Of a DNA stretch of 50,195 nucleotides, positions 1-8,595 are shown in pieces; position 1 is the stretch's first letter; each line of letters starts with the position of its first letter. The stretch covers positions 1 to 50,195 of the forward strand of contig NZ_POTW01000046.1 in the NCBI RefSeq assembly GCF_003236295.1. Direction: 5' to 3'. This stretch comes from Jiangella anatolica (GTDB taxonomy: Bacteria > Actinomycetota > Actinomycetes > Jiangellales > Jiangellaceae). The notes under the pieces are model-generated. The model was not told the origin of the DNA. It worked only from the letters and a program-made list of their open reading frames with translations, and made no database searches. A program made the position numbers and the translations under genes.

Positions 1-127
1 GGCCCTGCTCAACACCACCACCAACGATCAACAGGTAGCACCAACAGCACTCCTCACGGCATGATCAGCACAACTCGCTGACCCACACACGTGGACGACC
101 ACCTACACCACGTCACGGGACGTCACC

Positions 128-190
128 GTCGTGGAGCCGGGGGTCAAGTCCAAGCCCCTAGGCGCCGGACTTGAGGCCCGGCTCCACGAC
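128..190. terminator. Large two-part stem-loop, possible terminator or palindromic repeat
   Basis: The outer stem is 14 perfect base pairs (128-141 with 177-190, arm GTCGTGGAGCCGGG). A 2x2 GG/GG internal loop is followed by an 8-bp inner stem (144-151 with 167-174, arm TCAAGTCC) and a 15-nt loop at 152-166. There is no T-tract on either side, so it is not a classical intrinsic terminator, although U-less terminators are known in actinomycetes. It lies between a possible gene end at 64 and the minus-strand gene ending at 352, so it could stop transcription from either side. A mobile palindromic repeat is the alternative. Confidence 0.45.
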
Positions 191-247
191 CGGACAATGG
201 GCAAGCGAGGGGGCCACCCGAACGGCACGATTCCAACCAACGGCAGC

Positions 248-308
248 CCGGCGCAACGCAACACCCCGGCGCAACGCAACACCCCGGCGCAACGCAACCT
301 CCCGGCGC
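248..308. repeat. 18-bp direct tandem repeat, about 3.3 copies
   Basis: Units start at 248, 266, 284 and 302 with exact 18-bp spacing; the core is CCGGCGCAACGCAACACC, with the last copies diverging. Read on the plus strand it would encode a six-residue PAQRNT-like repeat, but no credible gene spans it. It lies just downstream of the flavoprotein gene that ends at 352. The function is not known. Confidence 0.7.
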
Positions 309-351
309 AACAGCCCCGGCGACCAGGCCGACGACGCGTTCGCGGCGAGAT

Positions 352-1320
352 CTACGCGCCCGCGCCGGCGGCGGCGGTCAGCGCCGGCGAGTAAACGCCC
401 TCATTGACGAGGTCCATGTTGATCATCGCGGCCGCGTCGACGCCGGCGGCGGCGGACTTGATGACGGTCGCGAACACGTCGGCGACGTTGCCGGCGGCCC
501 AGATGCCGGGCACGGACGTCGCGCCCATCGGGTCGACGGTGACGGCGGTGCCGGCGATCATGCCGCCGCGCTCCTGCTCGACCGCCTCGAGCCCGACGCC
601 GGCCATCATGGCCACCCGCGCACGAGGCCACGGCTGCACGACGACGGCGTCGACGGGGACGACGATGCCGCCGGCCAGCTCGACCCCCGTCACCGCGTCG
701 TCCTCGATCCGCAGCGCGGCCACCGGACCCTCGACGACGCGAACGCCGCGGCCGGCGAGGTCGGCCAGCTGGTCCTCGCTGAGCAGCGGGCCGGTGTGTG
801 TGAACAGCGTGACGTCGGCCGACCACTGCCGGAACAGCTGGGCGTGGTGGAACCCGCCGGGCGACGTGGCCAGCACGCCGATCGCCCCGTCGCGGACCTC
901 CCAGCCGTGGCAGTACGGGCAGTGCAGCACGTCACGGCCCCACCGCTCCCGCACGCCGGGCACGTCGGGCAGCTCGTCGACGCCGCCGGTGGCGAGCAGG
1001 ATCCGCCGCGCCCGCACGGCGTCGCCGGAGCCCAGCCGGACGGTGAAGTCGCCGGCCGCGCCGCTCACCTCATCCACCGTCCCGGCGAGGAACTGCCCGC
1101 CGTAGCCCTCGATCTCGGCCCGCCCGGTCCGGTACAGCTCGGCCGGCGCCGCGCCCTCCCGTCCGAGGTAGTTGTGCACGCCGTCGGCGGGCGCGTTGCG
1201 TTGCTCGCCGGAGTCGATCACCAGCACCGACCGCCGCGCGCGCGACAGCGTCAGCGCCCCGCTCAGCCCGGCCGCGCCGCCGCCGATCACCACCACGTCG
1301 TAACCGTTCTCATTAGTCAT
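352..1320 (-). CDS. Thioredoxin-reductase-like NAD(P)/FAD-dependent oxidoreductase
   Basis: A 322-residue flavoprotein with the two-dinucleotide-fold layout of thioredoxin reductases. The FAD-binding GGGAAG motif is at residues 13-18, and a redox-type CPYC pair at 134-137 is followed by HGWE, the hallmark of actinobacterial TrxB-like proteins. The C-terminal FAD motif reads AAGNVADV, where classical TrxB has GD in place of GN. It probably moves electrons from NAD(P)H to a disulfide or small-molecule substrate in the cytoplasm; the partner is unknown and no thioredoxin gene is adjacent. I chose the ATG at 1320 because longer versions run through a palindrome (1361-1377) that looks like an operator. 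The ribosome binding site is weak. The family assignment is firm, the substrate is not. Confidence 0.9.
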   Translation of the reverse strand: MTNENGYDVVVIGGGAAGLSGALTLSRARRSVLVIDSGEQRNAPADGVHNYLGREGAAPAELYRTGRAEIEGYGGQFLAGTVDEVSGAAGDFTVRLGSGDAVRARRILLATGGVDELPDVPGVRERWGRDVLHCPYCHGWEVRDGAIGVLATSPGGFHHAQLFRQWSADVTLFTHTGPLLSEDQLADLAGRGVRVVEGPVAALRIEDDAVTGVELAGGIVVPVDAVVVQPWPRARVAMMAGVGLEAVEQERGGMIAGTAVTVDPMGATSVPGIWAAGNVADVFATVIKSAAAGVDAAAMINMDLVNEGVYSPALTAAAGAGA

Positions 1321-1360
1321 GTCACCAGACTGCGCCCGTACCGCGTCAGCTGCAACGATC

Positions 1361-1377
1361 CTTGCCATTTCGGCAAG
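1361..1377. promoter_or_regulatory. Palindromic operator-like site upstream of the TrxB-like gene
   Basis: A perfect inverted repeat, CTTGCC-atttc-GGCAAG, with 6-bp arms and a 5-bp spacer, lies 41-57 bp upstream of the flavoprotein start on its promoter side. The size and symmetry fit a dimeric repressor site. No regulator gene is adjacent, so the protein is unknown. Confidence 0.4.
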
Positions 1378-1524
1378 CACGGAACAGGTAGAATCGGCAG
1401 CAGCGCGGCCGGCGCCGCGCCCGGGTCCGCGGGAAGGGTCGAACCCACTCCGTCAACGTGTGTATCGTCCGAGCCTTTGTGCGGCCGACCGTGCGGACCA
1501 GCGGCCCTGTGCACGGAGGTCTCG

Positions 1525-3027
1525 ATGCCCGAACTGCCCGCCCGGCCCGATCTCGGCCACCTGAAGAAGCAGGCCAAACAGCTGCTGCGCGCCTTCCGCG
1601 ACGGCGACCCGGCGGCGGCCGCCCGGTTCCGCGCCACGGTGCCGCACGCCACTGGGCCGAACTCCACTGGGCCGCAACTGCGCGACGCCCAGTCCTGCGT
1701 CGCCCGCGAGTACGGCTTCGCCTCCTGGGCCGCGCTGCGCGAGCACGTCGACGAGGTCCGCGGCCTGACGATGGACGAGTGGCTGCGGCTGGTCTACGCC
1801 GGCGACACGATCGGGGGCACGCGGACGCCCCGCCCCGAACTGGCGGTCCGCCGACTGGCCGACGTCGACCGCGCCGGCGCGGAGCGCGCGATCGGGCTCG
1901 CCACAGGCGACGTCGCGGCCGTCCGGGCCGCCATCGCCGCCGACCCCGGCTGGGTGCACCGCCCCGGCGGCCCGCTCGGCCTCGCCCCGCTGCTCGCCGT
2001 CACCCACTCGTCGCTGGTGCGGCTGCCCGAGTTCGCGCCCGGCCTGCGCGAGAGCGCCCGCACGTTGCTCGCCGCCGGCGCCGACCCGGACCAGTCGCTC
2101 ACCACGCCCGACGGGCACCTGCTGAGCGCGCTCTACGGCGCCGCCGGCGTCACCCACGACGCCGAGATGACCGTGCTGCTGCTCGACGCCGGCGCCGATC
2201 CCGACGACGAGTCGCTCTACCACTCCCTCGACGGCGACCTCGCCTGCACGCGGGCGCTGCTGGCCGCCGGCGCGACGGTGACCGGCACGAACGCGATGTT
2301 CCACGTCGCCGACGCGAACAACGCCGACGCGCTGCGGCTGCTGCTGGCGCACGGCGGCGACCCGAACGAGCCGTCGCCGTCGCTGGGCACGCCGCTGCTG
2401 TTCGCGATTCGGCGACGGTGCTCGGCGGCGTTCGTGCGGCTGCTGCTCGACGCCGTGGCGGACCCCCACGCCGTCACCCCGGACGGCGTCGGCGCGCACC
2501 GGCTGGCGCTGCGCCTCGGCCTGCCGGAGGTCGCCGCCCTGCTGTCGCCCGGCGACGACGAGGACGACCCGCTGGAGGACCTGATCGCCGCCTGCGCTCG
2601 CGCCGATGCCGGCGCCGCCAAGGCCCTGCTGGCCGCGAGACCGGGCCTGACCAGCGCACTCGACGCCGGCCAGCGGCGGCTGCTGCCGGACCTGGCCGGC
2701 GAGGGCGCCGCCGACGCCGTCCGGGCCATGGTCGAGGCCGGCTGGCCGATCGACACCCGCGGCGGCGACTGGGACGCCACCGCGCTGAACCACGCGGTCA
2801 TGCGCGGCGACGCCGAGCTGACCCGGTTCCTGCTCGAGCACGGCGCCGACCCGGCCGTCCCGCACGGCTTCGGCGACACCGTCGTCGGCACCCTCTCCTG
2901 GGCGTCGCTGAACGACCCGGACAGCCGGATCGACCTCGTCGGCTGCGCCCAGGCCCTGCTCGACCACGGCGTCGTCCCGCCGGCCGGCTACGACTACAGC
3001 GACGAGGTCCGGGCGGTGTTCAGCTGA
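1525..3027 (+). CDS. Ankyrin-repeat protein
   Basis: A 500-residue protein. Residues 1-75 hold a basic helical head (LKKQAKQLLRAF) often seen at the start of bacterial ankyrin-repeat proteins. From about residue 110 to the end run degenerate ankyrin repeats, visible as recurring LLAAGADPD, LLLDAGADPDD, LLLAHGGDPNE and LLEHGADPAVP. Such repeats mediate protein-protein contact; no enzymatic motif is seen, and there is no signal peptide, so it is probably cytoplasmic. The ATG at 1525 is preceded by GGAGGT four bases upstream; the frame is open far upstream but that stretch is antisense to the flavoprotein. The gene converges on PPK2, and the two coding ends overlap by 8 bp. Confidence 0.85.
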   Translation: MPELPARPDLGHLKKQAKQLLRAFRDGDPAAAARFRATVPHATGPNSTGPQLRDAQSCVAREYGFASWAALREHVDEVRGLTMDEWLRLVYAGDTIGGTRTPRPELAVRRLADVDRAGAERAIGLATGDVAAVRAAIAADPGWVHRPGGPLGLAPLLAVTHSSLVRLPEFAPGLRESARTLLAAGADPDQSLTTPDGHLLSALYGAAGVTHDAEMTVLLLDAGADPDDESLYHSLDGDLACTRALLAAGATVTGTNAMFHVADANNADALRLLLAHGGDPNEPSPSLGTPLLFAIRRRCSAAFVRLLLDAVADPHAVTPDGVGAHRLALRLGLPEVAALLSPGDDEDDPLEDLIAACARADAGAAKALLAARPGLTSALDAGQRRLLPDLAGEGAADAVRAMVEAGWPIDTRGGDWDATALNHAVMRGDAELTRFLLEHGADPAVPHGFGDTVVGTLSWASLNDPDSRIDLVGCAQALLDHGVVPPAGYDYSDEVRAVFS

Positions 3028-3823
3028 GCGAGGCCGCGTGGTCCGGCACGTGGTTCTGCAGCTCCCGCGGCGGCCGCTGATACCCGTGGGCGGCCGGCCG
3101 CGGCGGCAGCTCCAGCGGCCGTCGCTGCACCTCGTGGTACGGGATGGTCGAGATCAGGTGCGCGATCATGTTGATCCGCGCGGACCGCTTGTCCTCGCTC
3201 TCGACCACGTACCACGGCGCCTCCGGGATGTCCGTGTGCACGAACATGTCGTCCTTGGCCCGCGAGTAGTCCTCCCAGCGGCTGATCGACTCCAGGTCCA
3301 TCGGCGACAGCTTCCACCGGCGCATCGGGTCCTCCAGCCGGGACCGGAACCGGCGCTCCTGCTCCGCGTCGCTCACCGAGAACCAGTACTTGCGCAGCAG
3401 GATGCCGTCCTCGACCAGCATCCGCTCGAACGTCGGGGCCTGGTTGAGGAAGCGCTGGTACTCCTCCTTCGTGCAGAAGCCCATGACGCGCTCGACGCCG
3501 GCGCGGTTGTACCAGCTCCGGTCGAACAGCACGATCTCGCCGGCGGCCGGGAGGTGCTCGACGTAGCGCTGGAAGTACCACTGGCCGCGCTGCCGCTCCG
3601 TCGGCGCCGGCAGCGCCGCGATGCGGGCGATGCGCGGGTTCAGGTACTGCGTCACCCGCTTGATCGTGCTGCCCTTGCCGGCCGCGTCGCGTCCCTCGAA
3701 CACGACGACGACGCGGGCGCCCTCCTGCCGGACCCACTCCTGCAGCGTCACCAGCTGCGCCTGCAGCCGGAACAGCTCCTTCTCGTAGCGCTTCTTCGGC
3801 AGCCGCTCGTCCTTCTTCGCCAT
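3020..3823 (-). CDS. ppk2: Polyphosphate kinase 2 (PPK2) family
   Basis: A 267-residue single-domain PPK2, the usual length for the short type. The Walker A motif GRDAAGKGS is at residues 44-52, and Walker B with its following motif, DRSWYNR, starts at Asp101; WYFQRYVEHLP and the lid-region basic residues also match. The family moves phosphate between polyphosphate and nucleoside mono- or diphosphates; class (GDP/ADP- or AMP-preferring) cannot be settled from sequence reading alone. It starts only 9 bp after the stop of the ABC exporter gene at 3833-5827, so it is probably the last gene of the TetR-controlled efflux operon. Its last 8 bp overlap the end of the convergent ankyrin gene. Confidence 0.93.
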   Translation of the reverse strand: MAKKDERLPKKRYEKELFRLQAQLVTLQEWVRQEGARVVVVFEGRDAAGKGSTIKRVTQYLNPRIARIAALPAPTERQRGQWYFQRYVEHLPAAGEIVLFDRSWYNRAGVERVMGFCTKEEYQRFLNQAPTFERMLVEDGILLRKYWFSVSDAEQERRFRSRLEDPMRRWKLSPMDLESISRWEDYSRAKDDMFVHTDIPEAPWYVVESEDKRSARINMIAHLISTIPYHEVQRRPLELPPRPAAHGYQRPPRELQNHVPDHAASLS

Positions 3824-3832
3824 GTGTCTCTC

Positions 3833-5827
3833 TTACTCCTCGACGGCGGGCAGCGCGAACTGGCTGTTGTACAGGTCGAAGTAGGCGCCGCGGCGCTCCA
3901 GCAGCTCGGCGTGCGAGCCCTGCTCGACGATGGCGCCGTCACGCATGACGAGGATCAGGTCCGCGTCGCGGATGGTGGAGAGCCGGTGCGCGATGACGAA
4001 GCTGGTCCGGTCGCTGCGCAGCGCCGCCATGGCGTGTTGGACGAGCACCTCGGTGCGGGTGTCGACCGAGGACGTCGCCTCGTCCAGGATCAGGATCGAC
4101 GGGTCGGCGAGGAAGGCCCGCGCGATGGTGAGCAACTGCTTCTCACCGGCGCTGATGTTGTCGCCCTCCTCGTCGATGACGGTGTCGTAGCCGTCGGGCA
4201 GCGAGTGCACGAACCGGTCGACGTAGGTCGCCTCGGCCGCCGCGCGGATCCGCTCCTCCGGCGCCGACGGGTCGCCGTAGGCGAGGTTCTCGCGGATCGT
4301 GCCGCCGAACAGCCAGGTGTCCTGCAGCACCATGCCGATGCTGCCGCGCAGCTCGTCGCGGCTCAGCCCGGCGATGTCGCGGCCGTCGATGGTGATCCGG
4401 CCGCCCTGCAGCTCGTAGAACCGCATGATCAGGTTGACCAGCGTCGTCTTCCCGGCACCGGTCGGGCCCACGATCGCCACCGTCTGGCCCGGCTCGGCCA
4501 CCAGCGAGAGGTCCTCGATCAGCGGCTGGTCCGGGTCGTAGCTGAACGTGACGTGCTCGAACTCGACGCGGCCGCGCGGCGGGTCGTCCAGCGTCGCCGG
4601 GCTGGCCGGGTCGGGCACCTGCTCCGGCTCGTCCAGCAGCTGGAACACCCGCTCCGCCGACGCGACGCCGGACTGGAGCAGGTTCGCCATCGAGGCCAGC
4701 TGGGTCAGCGGCTGGGTGAACTGCCGGGTGTACTGGACGAACGCCTGCACGTCGCCGAGCGTCATCGTGCCCGACGCCACCCGCAGCCCGCCGACGACGG
4801 CGATCGCGACGTAGTTGAGGTTCCCGAGGAAGAACATCGCCGGCATGATCAGCCCGGACACGAACTGGGCACCGAAGCTGGCCTGGTAGAGCTCCTCGTT
4901 CTTGCCGGCGAAGGACTGCTCCACCTCGCGCTGCCGGCCGAACACCTGCACCAGCGCGTGACCCGTGTACGCCTCCTCGATCTGCCCGTTCAGCGCGCCG
5001 GTGTGCGCCCACTGCGCGACGAACTGCTTCTGCGACCGCTTGGCGATCACCGTCGTCACGATCATCGACAGCGGGATCGTCACCAGCGCGATCAGCGCCA
5101 GCAGCGGCGAGATCCAGATCATCATCGCCAGCACGCCGACGACGGTGAGCAGGGAGTTGAGCAGCTGGCTCATCGTCTGCTGGAGGCTCTGCGACACGTT
5201 GTCGATGTCGTTGGTGACGCGGCTGAGCACGTCGCCGCGCGAGTTGGCGTCGAAGTACTTCAGCGGCAGGCGATGGATCTTGTCCTCGACGTCGGAGCGC
5301 AGCCGGAACACCGTCCGCTGCACGATCGTGTTGAGCAGGTACGCCTGGATCCACATGAACAGCGACGCGCCCACGTACAGCGCCAGCACGCCCAGCAGCA
5401 CGGTCTGCAGCGCCCCGAAGTCGACGCCCTGACCAGGGACGACGTCCATGCCGGAGAGCATGTCGGCGAACGTGCCCTGCCCGTCGGCGCGCAGGTCCTC
5501 GATCGCCTCATCCTTGCTGACGCCCTCGGGCAGCTGGCGGCCGATGACGCCCTGGAAGATCAGGTCGGTGCCGTGGCCGAGCAGCCGCGGGCCGATCGCG
5601 TTGAGCGTGACGCTGACGAGCGCCAGCGCGATGACCAGCGCGACGCCGGCCCGCTCCGGCGCCAGCCGGCCGAGCAGCCGCTTCGCCGACGGGACGAAGT
5701 CCAGCGCCTTCTGCGGCGGGCCGGCCATGCCGCCAAACGGTCCGCCGCCGCGGCCGAGCGGCCCCGGGCCGCCTGGACCGGCGGGCCGCGCGGGCGCCGT
5801 CGTCGTGGTGGGCCTGGACGCGCTCAT
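3833..5827 (-). CDS. ABC exporter half-transporter, canonical ATPase half
   Basis: A 664-residue membrane domain-ATPase fusion. About 45 Pro/Gly-rich residues lead into six predicted transmembrane segments (about residues 60-350). The nucleotide-binding domain has Walker [10 protein letters not shown], Walker B with the catalytic Glu ([11 protein letters not shown]) and the H-loop (IAHRLST). Its signature reads ISAGEKQL rather than LSGGQ. With the partner at 5824-7557, whose Walker B carries Asp for the catalytic Glu, this forms the pattern of a heterodimeric exporter with one working and one degenerate ATP site (TM287/288 type). The start overlaps the partner's stop by 4 bp (ATGA). The substrate is probably drugs or lipids, by family only. 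Confidence 0.92.
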   Translation of the reverse strand: MSASRPTTTTAPARPAGPGGPGPLGRGGGPFGGMAGPPQKALDFVPSAKRLLGRLAPERAGVALVIALALVSVTLNAIGPRLLGHGTDLIFQGVIGRQLPEGVSKDEAIEDLRADGQGTFADMLSGMDVVPGQGVDFGALQTVLLGVLALYVGASLFMWIQAYLLNTIVQRTVFRLRSDVEDKIHRLPLKYFDANSRGDVLSRVTNDIDNVSQSLQQTMSQLLNSLLTVVGVLAMMIWISPLLALIALVTIPLSMIVTTVIAKRSQKQFVAQWAHTGALNGQIEEAYTGHALVQVFGRQREVEQSFAGKNEELYQASFGAQFVSGLIMPAMFFLGNLNYVAIAVVGGLRVASGTMTLGDVQAFVQYTRQFTQPLTQLASMANLLQSGVASAERVFQLLDEPEQVPDPASPATLDDPPRGRVEFEHVTFSYDPDQPLIEDLSLVAEPGQTVAIVGPTGAGKTTLVNLIMRFYELQGGRITIDGRDIAGLSRDELRGSIGMVLQDTWLFGGTIRENLAYGDPSAPEERIRAAAEATYVDRFVHSLPDGYDTVIDEEGDNISAGEKQLLTIARAFLADPSILILDEATSSVDTRTEVLVQHAMAALRSDRTSFVIAHRLSTIRDADLILVMRDGAIVEQGSHAELLERRGAYFDLYNSQFALPAVEE

Positions 5828-7557
5828 GCGGCCTCCTCCGCGGTCAGCTGGGACTCGACGATCTCGGCGTACGTCGGGCAGGTCGCCAGCAGCTCGGCGT
5901 GCGCGCCGAGCCCGACGACCGCGCCGTCGTCGAGCACGACGATCTGGTCGGCGTCTATGACGGTGGAGATCCGCTGGGCGACGATGACCACCGCGGCGTC
6001 GGTCGTGTGCGGCCGCAGCGCCGCCCGCAGCCGGGCGTCGGTGGCGAGGTCGAGCGCTGAGAACGAGTCGTCGAACAGGTAGAGGCCGGGCTTGCGGACC
6101 AGCGCGCGGGCGATCGCCAGCCGCTGCCGCTGCCCGCCGGAGACGTTGGTGCCGCCCTGCGCGATCGGCGCGTCCAGGCCCTCCGGCATCTCGCGGACGA
6201 AGTCGGCGGCCTGCGCGATCTCCAGCGCCGCCCACAGCTCGTCGTCGGTGGCGTCGGGCTTGCCGTAGCGCAGGTTGCTGGCGACGGTGCCGGAGAACAG
6301 GTACGCCCGCTGCGGCACCAGGCCGATCCGCGCCCGCAGCGCCTCGGCGTCGAGCTCGCGCACGTCGACGCCGCCGACCAGCACCCGGCCCGCCGTCACA
6401 TCGATCAGGCGTGGTACCAGGCTGACCAGCGTCGTCTTGCCCGACCCGGTGCTGCCGACGATCGCGGTCGTGGTGCCCGGCTCGACGGTGAACGTGACGT
6501 CGCGCAGCACCGGCGACTCCGCGCCGGGGTAGGCGAACTCGGCGCCGCGCAACTCCAGCGCGACCCGCCGCGGCAGCGTCGTCACCGGCGCCGGCGGCGG
6601 CACGACCGAGGACTCGGTGTCGAGCACCTCGCCGATGCGCTCCGCGCACACCGTCGCCCGCGGCACCATGACCAGCATGAACGTCGCCATCATGACCGAC
6701 ATCAGGATCTGCATGAGGTAGGTCAGGAACGCCGTCAGCGCGCCGATCTGCATCTGGCCGTCATCGACCCGGCCGGCGCCGAACCACAGCACCGCCACGC
6801 TCGACACGTTGAAGACGAACATCACCCACGGGAACATCAGGGCCATCACGCGGCCGACGTAGAGCGCGGTATCGGTGAGCGCGGTGTTCGCGACGGCGAA
6901 GCGGCTGCGCTCCCAGCGTTCGCGGACGAACGCGCGGACCACCCGGATGCCGGTGATCTGCTCGCGCATGACCCGGTTGACGTCGTCGATGCGCTCCTGC
7001 ATGAGGCGGAAGCCCGGGACCATCCGGCGCACGATCAGCGCGATGCCGACGATCAGCGCGGGCACGCAGACCAGCAGCAGCCAGGCCAGTCCGACGTCCT
7101 CGCGCAGCGCCATGATGACGCCGCCGGTCGCCATGATCGGCGCCGTGACCAGCAGTGTGCACGACATCAGCACCAGCATCTGGACCTGCTGGACGTCGTT
7201 GGTGTTGCGGGTGATCAGCGACGGCGCGCCGAACCGGCCCACCTCGCGGGCGGAGAACTCGCCGACCCGGTGGAACACGGCCGTGCGCACGTCGCGGCCG
7301 AACGCCATCGCCGTCCGCGCGCCGAAGTACACCGCGCCGACCGTGCAGGTGATCTGCACCAGCGTCGCCGCGAGCATCCAGCCGCCCGTGCGCATGATGT
7401 AGCCGGTGTCGCCGCGGGCGATGCCGTTGTCGATGATGTCCGCGTTGAGGCTGGGCAGGTAGAGCGAGGCCAGCGTGCCGACGAACTGCAGCACGACGAC
7501 GGCGGCCAGCCACCGCCGGTACGGGCGCAGGTACGTCCGCAGCAGGGTGATGAGCAT
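5824..7557 (-). CDS. ABC exporter half-transporter, degenerate ATPase half
   Basis: A 577-residue half-transporter: six membrane segments in residues about 15-300, then an ATPase domain with Walker [10 protein letters not shown] and a canonical signature, [15 protein letters not shown]. Walker B is [12 protein letters not shown], so the catalytic Glu is replaced by Asp, and the H-loop His is replaced (IVAQRIST). Both losses are typical of the non-catalytic half of heterodimeric exporters such as TM287. Its intact signature would complete the working site of the partner encoded at 3833-5827. The ATG at 7557 lies 62 bp after the TetR gene in the same direction, so the regulator and transporter are probably co-transcribed. 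Confidence 0.92.
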   Translation of the reverse strand: MLITLLRTYLRPYRRWLAAVVVLQFVGTLASLYLPSLNADIIDNGIARGDTGYIMRTGGWMLAATLVQITCTVGAVYFGARTAMAFGRDVRTAVFHRVGEFSAREVGRFGAPSLITRNTNDVQQVQMLVLMSCTLLVTAPIMATGGVIMALREDVGLAWLLLVCVPALIVGIALIVRRMVPGFRLMQERIDDVNRVMREQITGIRVVRAFVRERWERSRFAVANTALTDTALYVGRVMALMFPWVMFVFNVSSVAVLWFGAGRVDDGQMQIGALTAFLTYLMQILMSVMMATFMLVMVPRATVCAERIGEVLDTESSVVPPPAPVTTLPRRVALELRGAEFAYPGAESPVLRDVTFTVEPGTTTAIVGSTGSGKTTLVSLVPRLIDVTAGRVLVGGVDVRELDAEALRARIGLVPQRAYLFSGTVASNLRYGKPDATDDELWAALEIAQAADFVREMPEGLDAPIAQGGTNVSGGQRQRLAIARALVRKPGLYLFDDSFSALDLATDARLRAALRPHTTDAAVVIVAQRISTVIDADQIVVLDDGAVVGLGAHAELLATCPTYAEIVESQLTAEEAA

Positions 7558-7619
7558 GGAGCGGCTCCGGAGTGGAGAGTCGGATTGTGATGGTCGGGCG
7601 CCCGTGAGCTGGGACGGCG

Positions 7620-8234
7620 TCAGGGTGACGGATCGCTGCTGCCGGCGGCGGGGGCCAGGACACCGTGCAGCAGCAGGTCGACGACCCCGGCGGGCGTCAT
7701 GGGCGTGCGGTCGGTGATGAACGGGTGGAAGCCGGCGAAGCAGAGGATGCGCAGGCGGTGGGCCACCTCGGCCGGCGGCAGCCGCAGGCGGTCGCGGTCG
7801 GGCTCGACCAGCTCCTCGAGCAGCGCCATCATCCCGGCGTGCCGGGGCGGGTCGTGGCGGCCGTCGTCGCCGGGTGGACGCTGGAAGCCGATCGCCGCCA
7901 TCAGCTGGAAGATGCCGGTCAGCCGCTCGTGCAGGATCTGCGTGGCGACGAGCAGCCGGTCCTCCAGCGGCAGGTCGGCGCCGATGGCGGCCAGCCGCCG
8001 CTCGGCGTCGCCGGGGTCGAGGGCCGCCTCGAGCGCCTGCCGCAACAGCGTGTCCTTGTCCTCGAAGACGCGGAAGATCGTCCCCTCGGCGATGCCGGCC
8101 GCCTCGGCGATCTGGCGCGTGCTGACGTCGAACCCGTGCCGGTGCAGCAGCGGCACCGTCGCCTCGACGATCGCCGCCCGCCGCTGCTCCGGCGACATCG
8201 GCGTCGCCCGCGTCCGTCGCGTCTCGGTGGCCAT
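7620..8234 (-). CDS. TetR-family transcriptional repressor of the ABC operon
   Basis: A 204-residue protein with an N-terminal TetR helix-turn-helix in residues about 17-65 (RAAIVEATVPLLHRHGFD, then STRQIAEAAGIAEGTIFRVF), and a variable C-terminal ligand domain. It is the first gene of a four-gene minus-strand run (TetR, two ABC halves, PPK2). A near-perfect promoter with a 20-bp palindrome in its spacer sits immediately upstream (8243-8271), which points to autorepression and control of the efflux genes, with a transported compound as likely inducer. The ATG lies 8 bases after the -10 box, so the message is probably leaderless. Confidence 0.93.
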   Translation of the reverse strand: MATETRRTRATPMSPEQRRAAIVEATVPLLHRHGFDVSTRQIAEAAGIAEGTIFRVFEDKDTLLRQALEAALDPGDAERRLAAIGADLPLEDRLLVATQILHERLTGIFQLMAAIGFQRPPGDDGRHDPPRHAGMMALLEELVEPDRDRLRLPPAEVAHRLRILCFAGFHPFITDRTPMTPAGVVDLLLHGVLAPAAGSSDPSP

Positions 8235-8242
8235 GGGTCAGG

Positions 8243-8271
8243 ATGCTAAGTGAGTGAGGACTCACTCACAA
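8243..8271 (-). promoter_or_regulatory. TetR promoter with embedded palindromic operator
   Basis: On the minus strand a -35 box TTGTGA (8266-8271) and a -10 box TAGCAT (8243-8248) are separated by exactly 17 bp. A perfect inverted repeat, GTGAGTGAG-tc-CTCACTCAC (8250-8269), fills the spacer. A bound TetR dimer would block RNA polymerase. The ATG at 8234 is 8 bases past the -10 box, leaving almost no 5' untranslated region. Confidence 0.75.
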
Positions 8272-8595
8272 GTGGATTTCGCGGGGTTCGCTCTCCGCTG
8301 ACAACGGACGGACCGCGCGCCCCACGTCGCCGCGCCCGGGGCCCACCCCACGCCCACCCAACGCCCGCCAGCGCGACATCACGTTGTTGATCATGGAGAA
8401 GACCGGCTTCCGAGGCGCCCGAAAGCCCCATTTCTCCATGATCAACTTCGAGGGGGCGGGAAATCCCGCAGGCAGCAGGGGGACGGCCGACGGCCGCAGC
8501 CACCTCAACGCCAACTGCAGCAAGACGGCACCCTGCCCAGACCCGACGAGCGGGCGTACGCTCGAAAGCGAAGGGCCGCTGACGAGGAGGTCAGC
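8270..8595. other. Intergenic region with palindromic element and SPFH promoter region
   Basis: This 326-bp gap separates divergent genes. It contains the long palindrome at 8387-8445 (listed separately), GC-rich sequence without an open frame worth calling, and the leader of the SPFH gene with a GAGGAGG ribosome binding site at 8584-8590. A TACGCT at 8556-8561 could be its -10 box; I see no clear -35 partner. Confidence 0.5.
8387..8445. repeat. Long imperfect palindrome, cruciform-type intergenic element
   Basis: Perfect 14-bp arms (8387-8400 TTGATCATGGAGAA and 8432-8445, its reverse complement) enclose 31 bp, within which GGCTT (8405-8409) pairs with AAGCC (8423-8427). Arms with this AT-richness stand out from the surroundings. 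The form suits a short palindromic dispersed element or a bidirectional terminator; a T-tract is lacking. Whether it recurs elsewhere in the genome cannot be seen from one copy. Confidence 0.7.

Larger units (their letters stand above)
1..351. other. Gene-free left edge with hairpin and tandem repeat
   Basis: No convincing gene is seen here. Frame 2 is open from the window edge to a TGA at 62-64 (about 20 codons, ending in a plausible tail), so the 3' end of a plus-strand gene may lie at 2-64, but 20 residues are too few to identify. The rest holds a long stem-loop (128-190) and an 18-bp tandem repeat (248-305), listed separately. Short open frames across the repeat look like by-products of GC-rich sequence. 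Confidence 0.4.

Noticed and set aside
248-308. Possible CRISPR array
   Set aside because: The units are directly adjacent 18-mers without spacers, and no cas genes are present.
796-1524. Upstream extension of the ankyrin-protein frame by 243 codons
   Set aside because: It is antisense to the flavoprotein gene and lacks ankyrin-like sequence; a good ribosome binding site precedes the ATG at 1525.
3038-6082. A plus-strand open frame of about 1,014 codons over PPK2 and the ABC genes
   Set aside because: No recognisable motif; the minus strand holds complete ABC and PPK2 proteins.
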